64,000 bases of DNA from Psychroserpens damuponensis (lineage in GTDB: Bacteria > Bacteroidota > Bacteroidia > Flavobacteriales > Flavobacteriaceae). Where the stretch lies: the NCBI RefSeq assembly GCF_000826655.1, contig NZ_JXJO01000017.1:186001-250000 (forward strand), written 5' to 3'. This document shows positions 27,502 through 36,607 of this stretch, in pieces. Made by a program: the position numbers and the translations under genes. Below the pieces are notes generated by a model. It ran no database searches. It was not told the origin of the DNA and saw nothing but the letters and a program-made list of their open reading frames with translations. Numbering within the stretch: position 1 is the stretch's first letter; every line of letters begins with the position of its first letter.

Positions 27502-27588
27502 GTTTGATAATTTTTACTATTCTTTTTAAATACAATACAAATTTGAGGTTTTATTTTTCTAATTATGAGTCTCCTTCGGTAAGACGAC

Positions 27589-27622
27589 TTTTACTGTAGA
27601 CGAATGGAAATAATCCTTAGAC
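27589..27622 (-). promoter_or_regulatory. LytTR-type box B (upstream of the GT4 gene)
   Basis: Read leftward: CTAAGGATT, TCCATTCGT and ACAGTAAAA at 11-bp steps. It lies 87 bp upstream of the GT4 start, in the same relative orientation as the other boxes. The first half-site is the weakest. Confidence 0.55.
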
Positions 27623-27739
27623 AAATATTTTAAAACCTTAGTTGTCAAGCATCAAAAAAAACAGCTAATTGCATGATTTACAATATGTAAATCCTATAAA
27701 AACATTCAAAATGTACGTTTTTTCAACTATTAAATGATA

Positions 27740-27768
27740 AAGGTTCGTGCTAAAAAACAACGAACCTT
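27740..27768 (-). terminator. Terminator-like hairpin after the flippase gene
   Basis: Perfect 9-bp arms AAGGTTCGT / ACGAACCTT with an 11-nt loop, 62 bp after the flippase stop. It has only a short T tract. The remaining intergenic sequence to 27502 holds box B and nothing else recognisable. Confidence 0.6.
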
Positions 27769-27830
27769 ACTTTTAAAATATTATATGATGCTTAAATTAC
27801 AACAAACTTTGAAACGTTAAAAACTATAGA

Positions 27831-29078
27831 TTATTTCTTTTTTAATTTAGAATCAAACACAAAGAAACCTACTTGAATAACTAGCAACAAAAACATAGCT
27901 ACAATTTGCATTTGTACGACTTGCTCTAAACTATCGTGATAAAAAATAACTAAGAACATTTGCAACATACCAAACACTCCAGAAATAATTACTGGCACAT
28001 ATCTATCTAAAGATAAATAGTAATATGCAAATATATTAGAGATTGCAAACATTGATGTGGCAATGGCATATTTCCATAATAGAGGTGCCATTGCAATATA
28101 ATCCTCACCAAAGAGAATATTAATTATTAATTCAGGAAGAATTAAACATCCTAAAACAATGACTGCGGAAATCACAGCTATATAACCAACATATTTAAAA
28201 AGTATTGACGATGTTTCTTTGCCTTCCTTTTTTAATTCTACAACAGCTGGTAACAATAACATTACAAACATCCATGCAATAAAATATACAATTCTTCCAA
28301 TAAGAGCAAGTGATGCGTATAAACCTGCTTCGTAAGATTCAAAATAATGTTTTACTAATAAAATATCACTATTGTTAATAATAATCTGTGTGAGTTCATA
28401 GAACGCTGTTAGTAGAAAAAAGTTTCTAATCTGTTTGCTATATTTAGGTTCTAACGCTTCGGTTTTTTTAAAACTAATTTGTTTCATCTTAAAAGGAAAC
28501 AAACCAAATACAAAGGATAATAAAATACCTACGGCAATTACTGGCGCAGATTGAAAATTAAACAAAAGAATTAAACCTAATGTAATAATCAAACGGCTTA
28601 ACATTTCAGATTGATAGGTTATAGACAAAGACTTAAATGCTTTTTTGCCTTGAAAAGCACCACGGTTTACACTCATTAAAAAATAAAGAGGAACACCACA
28701 GCCAAAAATGACAAACATCGTTGATGACGAGGTATTAAACAAATTTTGAAGTTGTGATGCGAAGGCAATAATTAAAACACCAAAACCTACACCAAATACA
28801 AAAGCTTGTTGGTAAACTTTGGCTATAAAATTTTTAAATAATTGATTTTCAAATAACACAGAGAATTTAGCAGTTACTAATTGAAAAGTCATTGCAACAA
28901 ATGACAATACTAATAAAAACGTGATCAGTACGGCTGCATCTGCAAAAGCTGTTGGTCCCAAAACACGACCTAGTATTAGGTTGTATAAATAATTCCCTCC
29001 ATTGACAGCTAAAACGCTAACCATAAATAATTGTTCTGGCGATAACCTTCTTGACTTAATTGCGGTTAATATTTGCAT
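27831..29078 (-). CDS. Oligosaccharide flippase (Wzx-like, MATE/MOP superfamily)
   Basis: A 415-residue protein with about 12 membrane segments. The N-terminus (NYLYNLILGRVLGPTAFADAAVLITFL) is typical of polysaccharide-biosynthesis flippases. It would move lipid-linked sugar units across the inner membrane. It follows the STAS B gene by 32 bp and forms a two-gene unit with it, so the STAS protein may act on this transporter. The family call is firm; the Wzx role is inferred from the locus. Confidence 0.88.
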   Translation of the reverse strand: MQILTAIKSRRLSPEQLFMVSVLAVNGGNYLYNLILGRVLGPTAFADAAVLITFLLVLSFVAMTFQLVTAKFSVLFENQLFKNFIAKVYQQAFVFGVGFGVLIIAFASQLQNLFNTSSSTMFVIFGCGVPLYFLMSVNRGAFQGKKAFKSLSITYQSEMLSRLIITLGLILLFNFQSAPVIAVGILLSFVFGLFPFKMKQISFKKTEALEPKYSKQIRNFFLLTAFYELTQIIINNSDILLVKHYFESYEAGLYASLALIGRIVYFIAWMFVMLLLPAVVELKKEGKETSSILFKYVGYIAVISAVIVLGCLILPELIINILFGEDYIAMAPLLWKYAIATSMFAISNIFAYYYLSLDRYVPVIISGVFGMLQMFLVIFYHDSLEQVVQMQIVAMFLLLVIQVGFFVFDSKLKKK

Positions 29079-29110
29079 GATGTGATATTTTAAATTTTTA
29101 AACTAAGGTA

Positions 29111-29392
29111 TTAAGCGGCTTCTTCGGTATATCTAAATTCTTCGTAGATCTCTTTACAACCGTTTCCTATGATAAAAAAATTTCTATTATATTGTAGAGC
29201 ATTGTCATACAACACTCTTATCGCGCTCATTCCTGTAGCGTCAATTTCTGATACTTTATCTATATTTATAGTAACATCGTTTACTGAAGTAATGATATTT
29301 TTAAAATGGTTAAGAAACGATTGTGATGTTGCTGTAGTTAATCGTCCATGCAAATTAAATATCCCGTTTTGTTCTAAAATTTGTAAAGCCAT
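29111..29392 (-). CDS. STAS-domain protein B (polysaccharide locus)
   Basis: A 93-residue single STAS domain (GIFNLHGRLTTATSQSFLNHF, VTINIDKVSEIDATGMSAIRVLY). The residues DATGMS occupy the switch-helix position where antagonists carry DSxG with a phosphorylatable Ser; here it is Ala-Thr, so Thr is the only candidate. It ends in EEAA like its paralogue at 14710-14988. It is the first gene of a pair with the flippase and lies divergent from the exporter gene, with a LytTR-type box in between. STAS domains also occur on transporters, so a direct partner role is plausible. Confidence 0.85.
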   Translation of the reverse strand: MALQILEQNGIFNLHGRLTTATSQSFLNHFKNIITSVNDVTINIDKVSEIDATGMSAIRVLYDNALQYNRNFFIIGNGCKEIYEEFRYTEEAA

Positions 29393-29456
29393 AATTGTTA
29401 TTTTTAAATGATTATTTGATCAAATCTGACGTAAATATCTAAACAACTTCTATGTA

Positions 29457-29495
29457 ATTACAGTATATTTCGACGGATGGTAGATTGCTGTAGAT
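29457..29495. promoter_or_regulatory. LytTR-type box C (between STAS B and the TPR/barrel exporter)
   Basis: Read leftward: ACAGCAAT and ACCATCCGT 11 bp apart, then a looser third element (AAATATACTG). The core GGTAGATTGCTGTAGAT (rightward) is identical to that of box A. It is 65 bp from the STAS B start and 50 bp from the exporter's ATG. Confidence 0.65.
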
Positions 29496-29545
29496 GAATG
29501 AAGTGCAATTCAGCCGTAACTTGCAGTTATACAAATCAAAGAAAT

Positions 29546-31609
29546 ATGAGTACTTTAAAATCATTACTATTTCCCCTTTTTCTATTACTTGTTTTAGCAA
29601 GTAATGCGCAAGACATGCAAGAAGGTTTTACCTATTTGGAAACAGGAAAGTATGAAAAAGCCGAAACTTTTTTTGATACAATATTAGAGAATTATCCAGA
29701 TAATAAAACCGCGCGATTATGTTATGGACGTGCTGTAGGCTTAAATGGTAATGCTCAAAAAGCAAATACAATTTTCACGAAATTATTAAACGATTATCCC
29801 AACGATTTTGAAGTTAAACTAAACTATGGAGAGTCTCTATTGTGGAGCGAGCGCTTTTCCGAAGCAAAAAAATATTATAGCACATTAGTGGCAGAAGCTC
29901 CTAAAAGTTTTCCCGCACTCTTAGGATTTGCAAACACTTTATCTAATTTAAAAATATATGATGAAGCTTTAGTTAATGTTAATAAAGCATTAGAGGTATC
30001 TCCGGGAAACCCAAATGCTATGGTTTCTAAAAAATATATTTATTTAGGATATGCTTACCAAAATCAACAAGCTCAGAATTATGATAAGGCAGAATTATTA
30101 CTTACTAAAAACCTAGAATTGTTTGGAGACGATAAAGACACTCTTTTAAATTTAGCCAACCTTTATTTAATATGGAACCAATTAGACAACTCAAAAGCTG
30201 TTTATAATAGATTGGCCGAACAACCAGAACATAAAATCATTGCGCAAAATGGTTTAGCCTTAGTAGAGCACTTAAAAGGAAAGGAAAAGAAAGCTCTAAG
30301 CATAAGTTCAGAAGCCTATAATAGTCTTAATGAAACTACAAGCAAAGATATTACCAGACAAACTACTGAGCGTTATGCACAGGCTTTAATTTGGAACAAA
30401 AAATTTAAATCTGCAACAATCCTTATTGATGAGCTTAATGCACAACACCCAAAAGAAAATTGGGTATTATCGTTACGCGCTACCTTAAACATTTACAAAA
30501 GTAATTTTAAAAAGAGTTTAAATGATTATAATCAAATATTAGTCAACGATAGTACGTCTTTTGATGGTAATTTAGGAAAAGCGAATGTCCTTAAGGCCTT
30601 AGGATTTACAGATGAAGCCTATACATCTGCAGAAAACACATTAAAGTTTTATGACAATCAAAAAGATGCTATCAACTTTATCAATAAATTAAATCAAAGC
30701 TTTGTACCCACTTTAGAATCTAAAGCCTCACACACTTTTGATAATGGCGATAATAAAGCCTTTGCATTTAATAATAATGTAAAGTTTCCTTTATCTACCA
30801 AGTTTGCCTTATTAGGAAACTATAATTATAGAACAACAAATAATACCATAACCAATAATAGTGCGACTTCTAATAACCTTTCATTAGGCTTATCTTATAA
30901 ACTTATACCAAGTATCACTTTTAATGGCACTGCAGGTTTGACCTCAGCAACAGCAGAAACTGTAGATTACGCACAGCTTTTAACTGATATCTCTCTAAGT
31001 ATTAAATCCTTTAGACTTCAATCATTAGATATTGGTTATAAAAGACAAATTGAAAGCTTCAATGCCGATTTATTAGATAGAGAATTAGTGCAAAATAATT
31101 ATTACGCTAATTACAACCTTAACACGAATTTTAACTTAGGATGGTTTACACAACTTATGTACACCTCTCAAAATGATGGTAATTCTAGAAATTTATTGTT
31201 TACCTCATTGTATTATAACTTACTGCCAAAACCCTCAGTTAAGGTTGGGTTTAATTACCAAAACATTACATTTAAAGAGCAAGTGCCAACCATTTATTTT
31301 AGCCCAGAAAAATTTCATGCTTTTGAAGTCTTTGTTAATCTTATTAAAGATGAAGCTGCAGCGAAACCTAAAGAATGGTTTTACAACCTAACAGGCGCTT
31401 TTGGTTATCAATTTATCGAGGATGACCCTAAAATAACAGCCTACAGAATACAAGGTGCTTTTGGCTATAAGTTTTCTGAGCGTAGTTTATTAAATTTTTA
31501 TGGAACACGAAGCAATATAGCCTCTGCAACAGCTTCTGGTTTTACATATACTGAAATTGGCCTGAGATTTAAATGGTTACTATTTGATGGTCCTGTGTTT
31601 AAAAAATAG
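29546..31609 (+). CDS. TPR / outer-membrane beta-barrel polysaccharide exporter
   Basis: A roughly 687-residue protein. I choose the ATG at 29546 because it starts a signal peptide (MSTLKSLLFPLFLLLVLASNAQ-like); a start at 29498 would add 16 residues without one. Residues to about 390 are TPR repeats (EGFTYLETGKYEKAETFFD and others). The rest is Asn/Tyr-rich amphipathic strands of a beta-barrel ending FKWLLFDGPVFKK. TPR plus barrel is the design of BcsC and AlgK/AlgE-type secretion proteins. It lies downstream of box C, so I infer it exports the polysaccharide made by the flanking genes. Confidence 0.8.
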   Translation: MSTLKSLLFPLFLLLVLASNAQDMQEGFTYLETGKYEKAETFFDTILENYPDNKTARLCYGRAVGLNGNAQKANTIFTKLLNDYPNDFEVKLNYGESLLWSERFSEAKKYYSTLVAEAPKSFPALLGFANTLSNLKIYDEALVNVNKALEVSPGNPNAMVSKKYIYLGYAYQNQQAQNYDKAELLLTKNLELFGDDKDTLLNLANLYLIWNQLDNSKAVYNRLAEQPEHKIIAQNGLALVEHLKGKEKKALSISSEAYNSLNETTSKDITRQTTERYAQALIWNKKFKSATILIDELNAQHPKENWVLSLRATLNIYKSNFKKSLNDYNQILVNDSTSFDGNLGKANVLKALGFTDEAYTSAENTLKFYDNQKDAINFINKLNQSFVPTLESKASHTFDNGDNKAFAFNNNVKFPLSTKFALLGNYNYRTTNNTITNNSATSNNLSLGLSYKLIPSITFNGTAGLTSATAETVDYAQLLTDISLSIKSFRLQSLDIGYKRQIESFNADLLDRELVQNNYYANYNLNTNFNLGWFTQLMYTSQNDGNSRNLLFTSLYYNLLPKPSVKVGFNYQNITFKEQVPTIYFSPEKFHAFEVFVNLIKDEAAAKPKEWFYNLTGAFGYQFIEDDPKITAYRIQGAFGYKFSERSLLNFYGTRSNIASATASGFTYTEIGLRFKWLLFDGPVFKK

Positions 31610-31720
31610 ATCAAACTGTAACCAAGTTTATGTAACTATTATTTATGTTCACATTTTATACCGAAAAGTGAATTAACTTCACCTAATATGGTAAACAGTA
31701 TTTGATCTATATCAATTAAT

Positions 31721-32368
31721 TTATATGTAATTATGCGACTCTTCTGTTTTATTGAACCTAGTCATTATCTTGTGCCATTCAACAATTTTTAATTCTTTAT
31801 TTACCTCAACGTTTAAATGTCGTTTTGGATAATTTTCAAGAATGATTTCACACTCCTGTACTTCCCAACCTCTATAATCGAATTTTTCTTAACCTCTTTG
31901 GGTATATTTCCTTTTTAAAGCGTTACTATTTTTTAGTCAAATTCCTGCAAATCAAAATAATTAAATTGTTTAAAAAAAATGTCTTCACCCAATTTTATGA
32001 CGAAACGTTTATAGCAAAAATGAAAAACTGCTATTCTACCTTAGTAACTAATATATCCTAGAACTAAGACTGGTTTATCTTCAAAATGTTCAATATTGTT
32101 ACTATTCAGTTTTCCTATATGCTTTCTATAAAATATAAAAAGAGGTAGAATCAGTAAATTTAAAGGATTTGATTTTTTGAAATGATTTATTATCGTATTC
32201 AGCGTTTTTATACTTTAGGATAACTGTTAAATTATCTTTTTTGTAAAGTAAATATGTAGTTGAGTACACTCCATAATTTATGCATGTCTGTGTTGTGTAT
32301 CCAATTTTATTTATTCCGCTTGTTTTAAAATCAGCAATTTCAATATTTAAAATAGCGTCTAGTTTCGT
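31721..32368 (-). pseudogene. Decayed gene of unknown family
   Basis: Within a 1-kb stretch lacking an intact gene, leftward coding remnants appear in succession: a 73-codon frame (KLDAILNIEIADFKTSGIN...), then in another frame HFEDKPVLVLGYISY-stop-GRIAVF with two further stops, then a C-terminal part (WEVQECEIILENYP...ESHNYI-stop at 31721). Amino-acid composition is protein-like throughout, so this is one gene broken by frameshifts and stops. I do not recognise it. Sequence 32369-32555 holds nothing recognisable. Confidence 0.6.
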
Positions 32369-32555
32369 TTAGTACTAATGTAAAAAAACCAAACTGATAC
32401 TAGTAGTAATAAAATTTCACACATGTTCTTGATTTTTATCAAACCTCAAGGAACGATCATCAAACAAGATTAAGTTTTAATAGAAATATTTAATGAGCAA
32501 CATAAATTTTAAAATTTTATCATCATGTAATTGTAATTCACTAAACTCAAATAAA

Positions 32556-32583
32556 AAAGGCAAAAGCTTTCGCTTTTGCCTTT
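32556..32583 (-). terminator. Terminator after the T9SS surface protein
   Basis: Perfect 12-bp arms AAAGGCAAAAGC / GCTTTTGCCTTT around TTTC with a T run on the leftward strand, 64 bp after the stop codon. Confidence 0.85.
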
Positions 32584-32647
32584 AACTTAAAATACATATT
32601 GCAATTCTCGTTGCGAAACATTTTAAGCAGCCATTGATAATTAGGGA

Positions 32648-35245
32648 TTATCTAGCTATTAATTTCAAGGGACTATAAACAATGTTTTGACTTATAATTT
32701 TACAAAAATAGATACCAGCACTCAAATTATTTCTGTTTAGTTTAATGTCATTTGAACCAGGTGTTGCTCTATGTGTTGTTTGATACACCACTTTACCCAA
32801 TTGATCATAGATTACTAATTGTACTGTTTCTGTTTGATTTGTTGAAAACTGTATCGTTGTTGCAGATGTCATTGGGTTTGGTACTGCACTAAGAGGTGTT
32901 GTGTCTTGAGATAAATCATCTACAGATAAAGTGTCTTGAGACAAACGCAAGTTTTCTAACGTTAATTCCTTAGTAGTGGTAGAACCATCTTCACTTACCA
33001 TTGTAAATACAACTGTTACAACATCATCTAATGATACACCAGAGCCATTTACAGATTGAAAGTTTGCTATTGGCAACACATAGTTTTGTGAAGCGTTACT
33101 CAAGGCAATAGTCGTTTTGTATTGGTCTTCCCAATTAGAAATACTTGCTTTTACAAAAGTTACCTCTAAATTCCCTGTTCCTTTTGCGCTAAATTTCAAA
33201 CTGTTATATTCACTTAAGTCTACTGCTTTAAATCTTGGTGTTAAAGCTCTATAAGCTGCAACATAACTACTGGTTGTTGCTTTTAAAACCACATTACGCT
33301 CAATTGGAAAATCGTTTGGATCAAATGTGAAATCATTTAGCATTATAGCATAAGTATCTATTGTAGTATCTGCTTGATTATCATCAATTCCCCAAGGACC
33401 ATCAGACATAAATAGATCGTCTGGTGTTGCGATACCATCACCAATTCTAAATCCGATATCAAATAAGTTTCCGGTTTCTAATTCTAGGTTTGTGATGTAG
33501 TCTTCATTAAGATTTATTGTAGAGTTAAGAGCTCCAAAGTCACTCGTTTCAGTAGATCTAAAACCTGCATCAAAGGTTACGTTTTCTGTAGCATTGGTAT
33601 TAATGATTTGCAAATCAAGTGACCCATTGATGTATTTCCCTTTTCTAACAAAAACTGTTGGAGGATTTGAGTTATTATAAGCTGTAATTGTTTTTTGAGC
33701 ATCTAATAAATTTAAAACTTCTTGACCAAGAGTGTATAAATCATCTACAGAATTTGACCATATTTGAAAATTATAAAAAGCCACATCTTGCTCGTATTGA
33801 TCTAAATTCCAGTGACTTTCAATTGCAAAGTTTTCTTCGTTATTAATTATTTTAGCAGATAAACTTAAAACAAATTCATAAGTACCATCTGCATTTTTTA
33901 TAATAGACTTTATAAATGTTTGTTCGTTAATATTAATTGTATTTACAGAAATCAACTCTGCACCTAAGAGACGATCACAAATGTATTTTGTGTGCTCATA
34001 CACTCCATTTTCTGTTTTAATAGCTAGAATAGAAGCTACAGGTGTATTATCTTTTAAGTAATCTACGCCATAAATATCTGTTGCATTGGTAATGCTCACT
34101 AAGTCTGAAGGTGACGCATCAATTACTTCATCTTCATTAATAATATCTAAGGGAATAAAGTCTTCTAAAGTAATTTCTGAATTCGCATTACGTTGTGCAT
34201 AACTCACGTTTTTTGTTACACGTCTTGCCGTTTGCCTGTTAAATGAATAGCTGTTTTTTGCTCGATTAAAATTACGTGCGTTGATTTGCTCTGAGAGTCT
34301 ATTGTTACTCTCTAAACCTCCATCATTACTACCTGTTGTTGGTGGAACAATAACTGCACACTCACCAAAACCTGAACACGAAGGATCTAGACAATCTATT
34401 AAACCATCACCATCATCATCAATACCATTATCACAAATTTCTTGTAATACTGGAGCCGTAGGACAACGAGCACCATCATTACTAGAACTTGAAGGTCCAA
34501 AAGCAAATAAATTTGAGTCTATTGGATCGTTTGCCGCTAAATTTTGAACACTTTGAATAACATAGATTGTTCCGGTTTCGTTAGCCGATACATAGAAACG
34601 TCCTGACAAATCAAAATAGACAGCACCATACGTATAGCTTAAACCTGATAATATTGGCACTTCACCTATAGCTAGCACATTTCCGTTGGAAGGATCAATG
34701 CGGTATAGAGTATTAGAGTTTTTTGTAACAGCATATAACATACCATCAACTGCATTAAAAGCCCAATCATGTATGCTTAGACTTTGCGATAATGTTCCTG
34801 AAGCTTGGAACTTTGTGTAATTTTCAGACTCTGGGTTTAAATCAATTTTATAGTAAGTAGTACCACTTGATTTTAAGTAATAAATTCCTGTAGAACTAAC
34901 ATCACCAACATACCTATTACTTGTTGGCAACTCGTCAATGGTATAAGTGGTTGTAGTAAAGTTTTTACCAATTCTAACTATAGATTTTGTTGGAGTTTTT
35001 AAAGATCCCCAAATAAAACCATCAGCAGGATTATAAGCTGTTGCATTAATATCACCAGGAGTTACATCTTCTGCTACTTGATAAGAGTTACCTGATGCTA
35101 AGTCAATAGCATAAACATCATTATGCTGAAATAAATAAGCGTTATAGTCGCAGTTAAATGGAATATCTTGCGCTTGAGTTGCTGAACCACATAAGGTTAA
35201 AACAAAAAATAATAAATAATTTTTAAAAGTGTAAAGTGCTTTCAT
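32648..35245 (-). CDS. Large surface protein with T9SS sorting domain (adhesin-like)
   Basis: An 865-residue protein with a signal peptide (MKALYTFKNYLLFFVLTLC, cleaved near TQAQ). The first ~270 residues form a beta-propeller-like region resembling DUF6923 (YAIDLASG, YRIDPSNGNVLAIGE). A Cys/Asp-rich putative metal-binding stretch follows (CDNGIDDDGDGLIDCLDPSC, thrombospondin-3-like calcium loop). Beta-rich domains lead to a type A T9SS tail (AVPNPMTSATTIQFS, YDQLGKVVYQT, AGIYFCKI). It is exported to the cell surface. A LytTR-type box lies 96 bp upstream, linking it to the polysaccharide regulon. An adhesin or matrix role is inferred. Confidence 0.85.
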   Translation of the reverse strand: MKALYTFKNYLLFFVLTLCGSATQAQDIPFNCDYNAYLFQHNDVYAIDLASGNSYQVAEDVTPGDINATAYNPADGFIWGSLKTPTKSIVRIGKNFTTTTYTIDELPTSNRYVGDVSSTGIYYLKSSGTTYYKIDLNPESENYTKFQASGTLSQSLSIHDWAFNAVDGMLYAVTKNSNTLYRIDPSNGNVLAIGEVPILSGLSYTYGAVYFDLSGRFYVSANETGTIYVIQSVQNLAANDPIDSNLFAFGPSSSSNDGARCPTAPVLQEICDNGIDDDGDGLIDCLDPSCSGFGECAVIVPPTTGSNDGGLESNNRLSEQINARNFNRAKNSYSFNRQTARRVTKNVSYAQRNANSEITLEDFIPLDIINEDEVIDASPSDLVSITNATDIYGVDYLKDNTPVASILAIKTENGVYEHTKYICDRLLGAELISVNTININEQTFIKSIIKNADGTYEFVLSLSAKIINNEENFAIESHWNLDQYEQDVAFYNFQIWSNSVDDLYTLGQEVLNLLDAQKTITAYNNSNPPTVFVRKGKYINGSLDLQIINTNATENVTFDAGFRSTETSDFGALNSTINLNEDYITNLELETGNLFDIGFRIGDGIATPDDLFMSDGPWGIDDNQADTTIDTYAIMLNDFTFDPNDFPIERNVVLKATTSSYVAAYRALTPRFKAVDLSEYNSLKFSAKGTGNLEVTFVKASISNWEDQYKTTIALSNASQNYVLPIANFQSVNGSGVSLDDVVTVVFTMVSEDGSTTTKELTLENLRLSQDTLSVDDLSQDTTPLSAVPNPMTSATTIQFSTNQTETVQLVIYDQLGKVVYQTTHRATPGSNDIKLNRNNLSAGIYFCKIISQNIVYSPLKLIAR

Positions 35246-35341
35246 CTTGATTTGGTGTTTAATTCTGAGACAAAATTACCTGATAAGATGCTTTTATTTT
35301 TAATTTTTCGTTTGGCACTTAGCTTGCCACGTTAGATTACA

Positions 35342-35371
35342 ATTTAGTGTCGACGAGCGGTAACACAATAC
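35342..35371 (-). promoter_or_regulatory. LytTR-type box D (upstream of the T9SS surface protein)
   Basis: Read leftward: ACCGCTCGT followed 11 bp later by ACACTAAAT; the first half-site is poorly kept. Similarity to box A continues downstream (ACACTAAAT, then an AAATA-AAAGC segment and TCTT). The rest of the 317-bp gap (35246-35562) shows no gene. Confidence 0.6.
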
Positions 35372-35562
35372 ATTTATCTAATAAAAAAGGCAAAAATAAA
35401 ATTTCTTTTCACCGCTATAACGTAGCTGTTAATCAATAGTCCTAGAAATATAATCTAACTCATATTGCTGACAGATATGGATAATAAATTACAGTGTAAT
35501 ATCGTTTTTTGTTCGCTATGTTCTCAAGTTTTTAAAACACAAGCATGCTCGACGGTTGGAAA

Positions 35563-36279
35563 TTAAAGTAAATTAAGTCGTTTCATTAACTCTGGACGAT
35601 TAGAGCGACTTACAGGAATAACATCTTTTTTAATAAGCACACTATTATCTTCAATATCAATAATTTTATCTACATTAATGATATATGAACGATGCACTTT
35701 TAAGAATAAATCGTCGGGTAGTTTTTCTTCTATTTTTTTAAGTGTAGAGTGTACAGTATAGTTGATATCTTCGGTTTTTACTAGAATATAATCGCCTTTT
35801 GCTTCTACCAAATAAATACTTGGTATATCTATTTTAATTAAACGTCTGTCGATATTAACATACAAATCATTACCTGAACTTCCCTCAACTTTTTCTACTG
35901 ATGGCACTTCGACTGCTGATGTAGTTACTTTTGAAGACTCTGCTTTTAAAATGGCTTTTTGAAAACGCTCAGGAGTGATTGGTTTCACTAAGTAATCTAC
36001 AATACAATCGTATTCAAAAGCTTGAATTGCAAATTTAGGATCTGAGGTAGTTAAAATAGTTTTAGGTGGATTTTTTATAGTTTGAATAAAATCAAAGCCT
36101 GTAAAGTCTGGCATATGAATATCTAAAAAAACTAAATCGATCTCATTTTGGTTGAGGTATTTTATAGCTTGCATTGCATTAGGAAATTCTTCTAAAACAT
36201 TTAAACTATCTACATTAGAACACAACTGCCTAATAATAGCTCTTGCTGTAGCTTCATCATCTATAATAATACAATTCAT
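35563..36279 (-). CDS. LytTR-type response regulator of the NO-sensor operon
   Basis: A 238-residue regulator. The receiver domain (residues 1-115) has acidic D7/D8, phospho-acceptor D53 in VFLDIHMPDFTG and a conserved Lys in VKPITP. The C-terminal LytTR DNA-binding domain spans about 135-238 (NIDRRLIKIDIPSIYLVEAKGDYI, FLKVHRSYIINVDKI, VPVSRSNR). LytTR proteins bind direct repeats of a 9-bp element, and boxes of that kind occur upstream of this operon and of several polysaccharide units. It is the last of seven genes and the likely DNA output of the phosphorelay. Confidence 0.95.
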   Translation of the reverse strand: MNCIIIDDEATARAIIRQLCSNVDSLNVLEEFPNAMQAIKYLNQNEIDLVFLDIHMPDFTGFDFIQTIKNPPKTILTTSDPKFAIQAFEYDCIVDYLVKPITPERFQKAILKAESSKVTTSAVEVPSVEKVEGSSGNDLYVNIDRRLIKIDIPSIYLVEAKGDYILVKTEDINYTVHSTLKKIEEKLPDDLFLKVHRSYIINVDKIIDIEDNSVLIKKDVIPVSRSNRPELMKRLNLL

Positions 36280-36288
36280 ACATGTTTT

Positions 36289-36606
36289 TTAAAACTGTTC
36301 TAAAAAGTCGGTCATTGTAGCAAGTATTAATTCAAATTCGTCTTGCAGCTCTGTACTGCCTTCTATTAAATTATTTTCGAATTGTACAGCGACATCATAA
36401 CTTTTCTCAAGGCCTAAAATACTAATTTTATGCTTAAGTTTATGAACGATATCTACAGAAAGTTTATTGTTGTTTTCTGCCATGTTTTTAAAATACACTT
36501 TTTTCTCTTCAGGGAACTCTACTTTAATAATGTCTATTAACTGCTTTTCAAAAGCTTCGTCTCCACCAGACATGCTGTGTATATAAGATAGATTAGGTTG
36601 TTCCAT
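36289..36606 (-). CDS. HPt phosphotransfer protein
   Basis: A 105-residue single-domain histidine phosphotransfer protein, all helical. The HPt signature VHKLKHKISILGL places the phospho-accepting His at residue 55. It would shuttle phosphate between the operon's kinases/receivers and the LytTR regulator. It lies 1 bp after the kinase gene and 9 bp before the LytTR gene. With an orphan receiver at the head of the operon, a His-Asp-His-Asp relay is possible. The family call is firm; partners are inferred from position. Confidence 0.9.
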   Translation of the reverse strand: MEQPNLSYIHSMSGGDEAFEKQLIDIIKVEFPEEKKVYFKNMAENNNKLSVDIVHKLKHKISILGLEKSYDVAVQFENNLIEGSTELQDEFELILATMTDFLEQF

Positions 36607-36607
36607 T

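Noticed and set aside
35549-35574. TCGACGGTTGG...AAGTAAAT overlapping the end of the lytTR gene as a box
   Set aside because: It lies partly inside coding sequence, spacing between half-sites is one base short, and no gene starts nearby on either strand.
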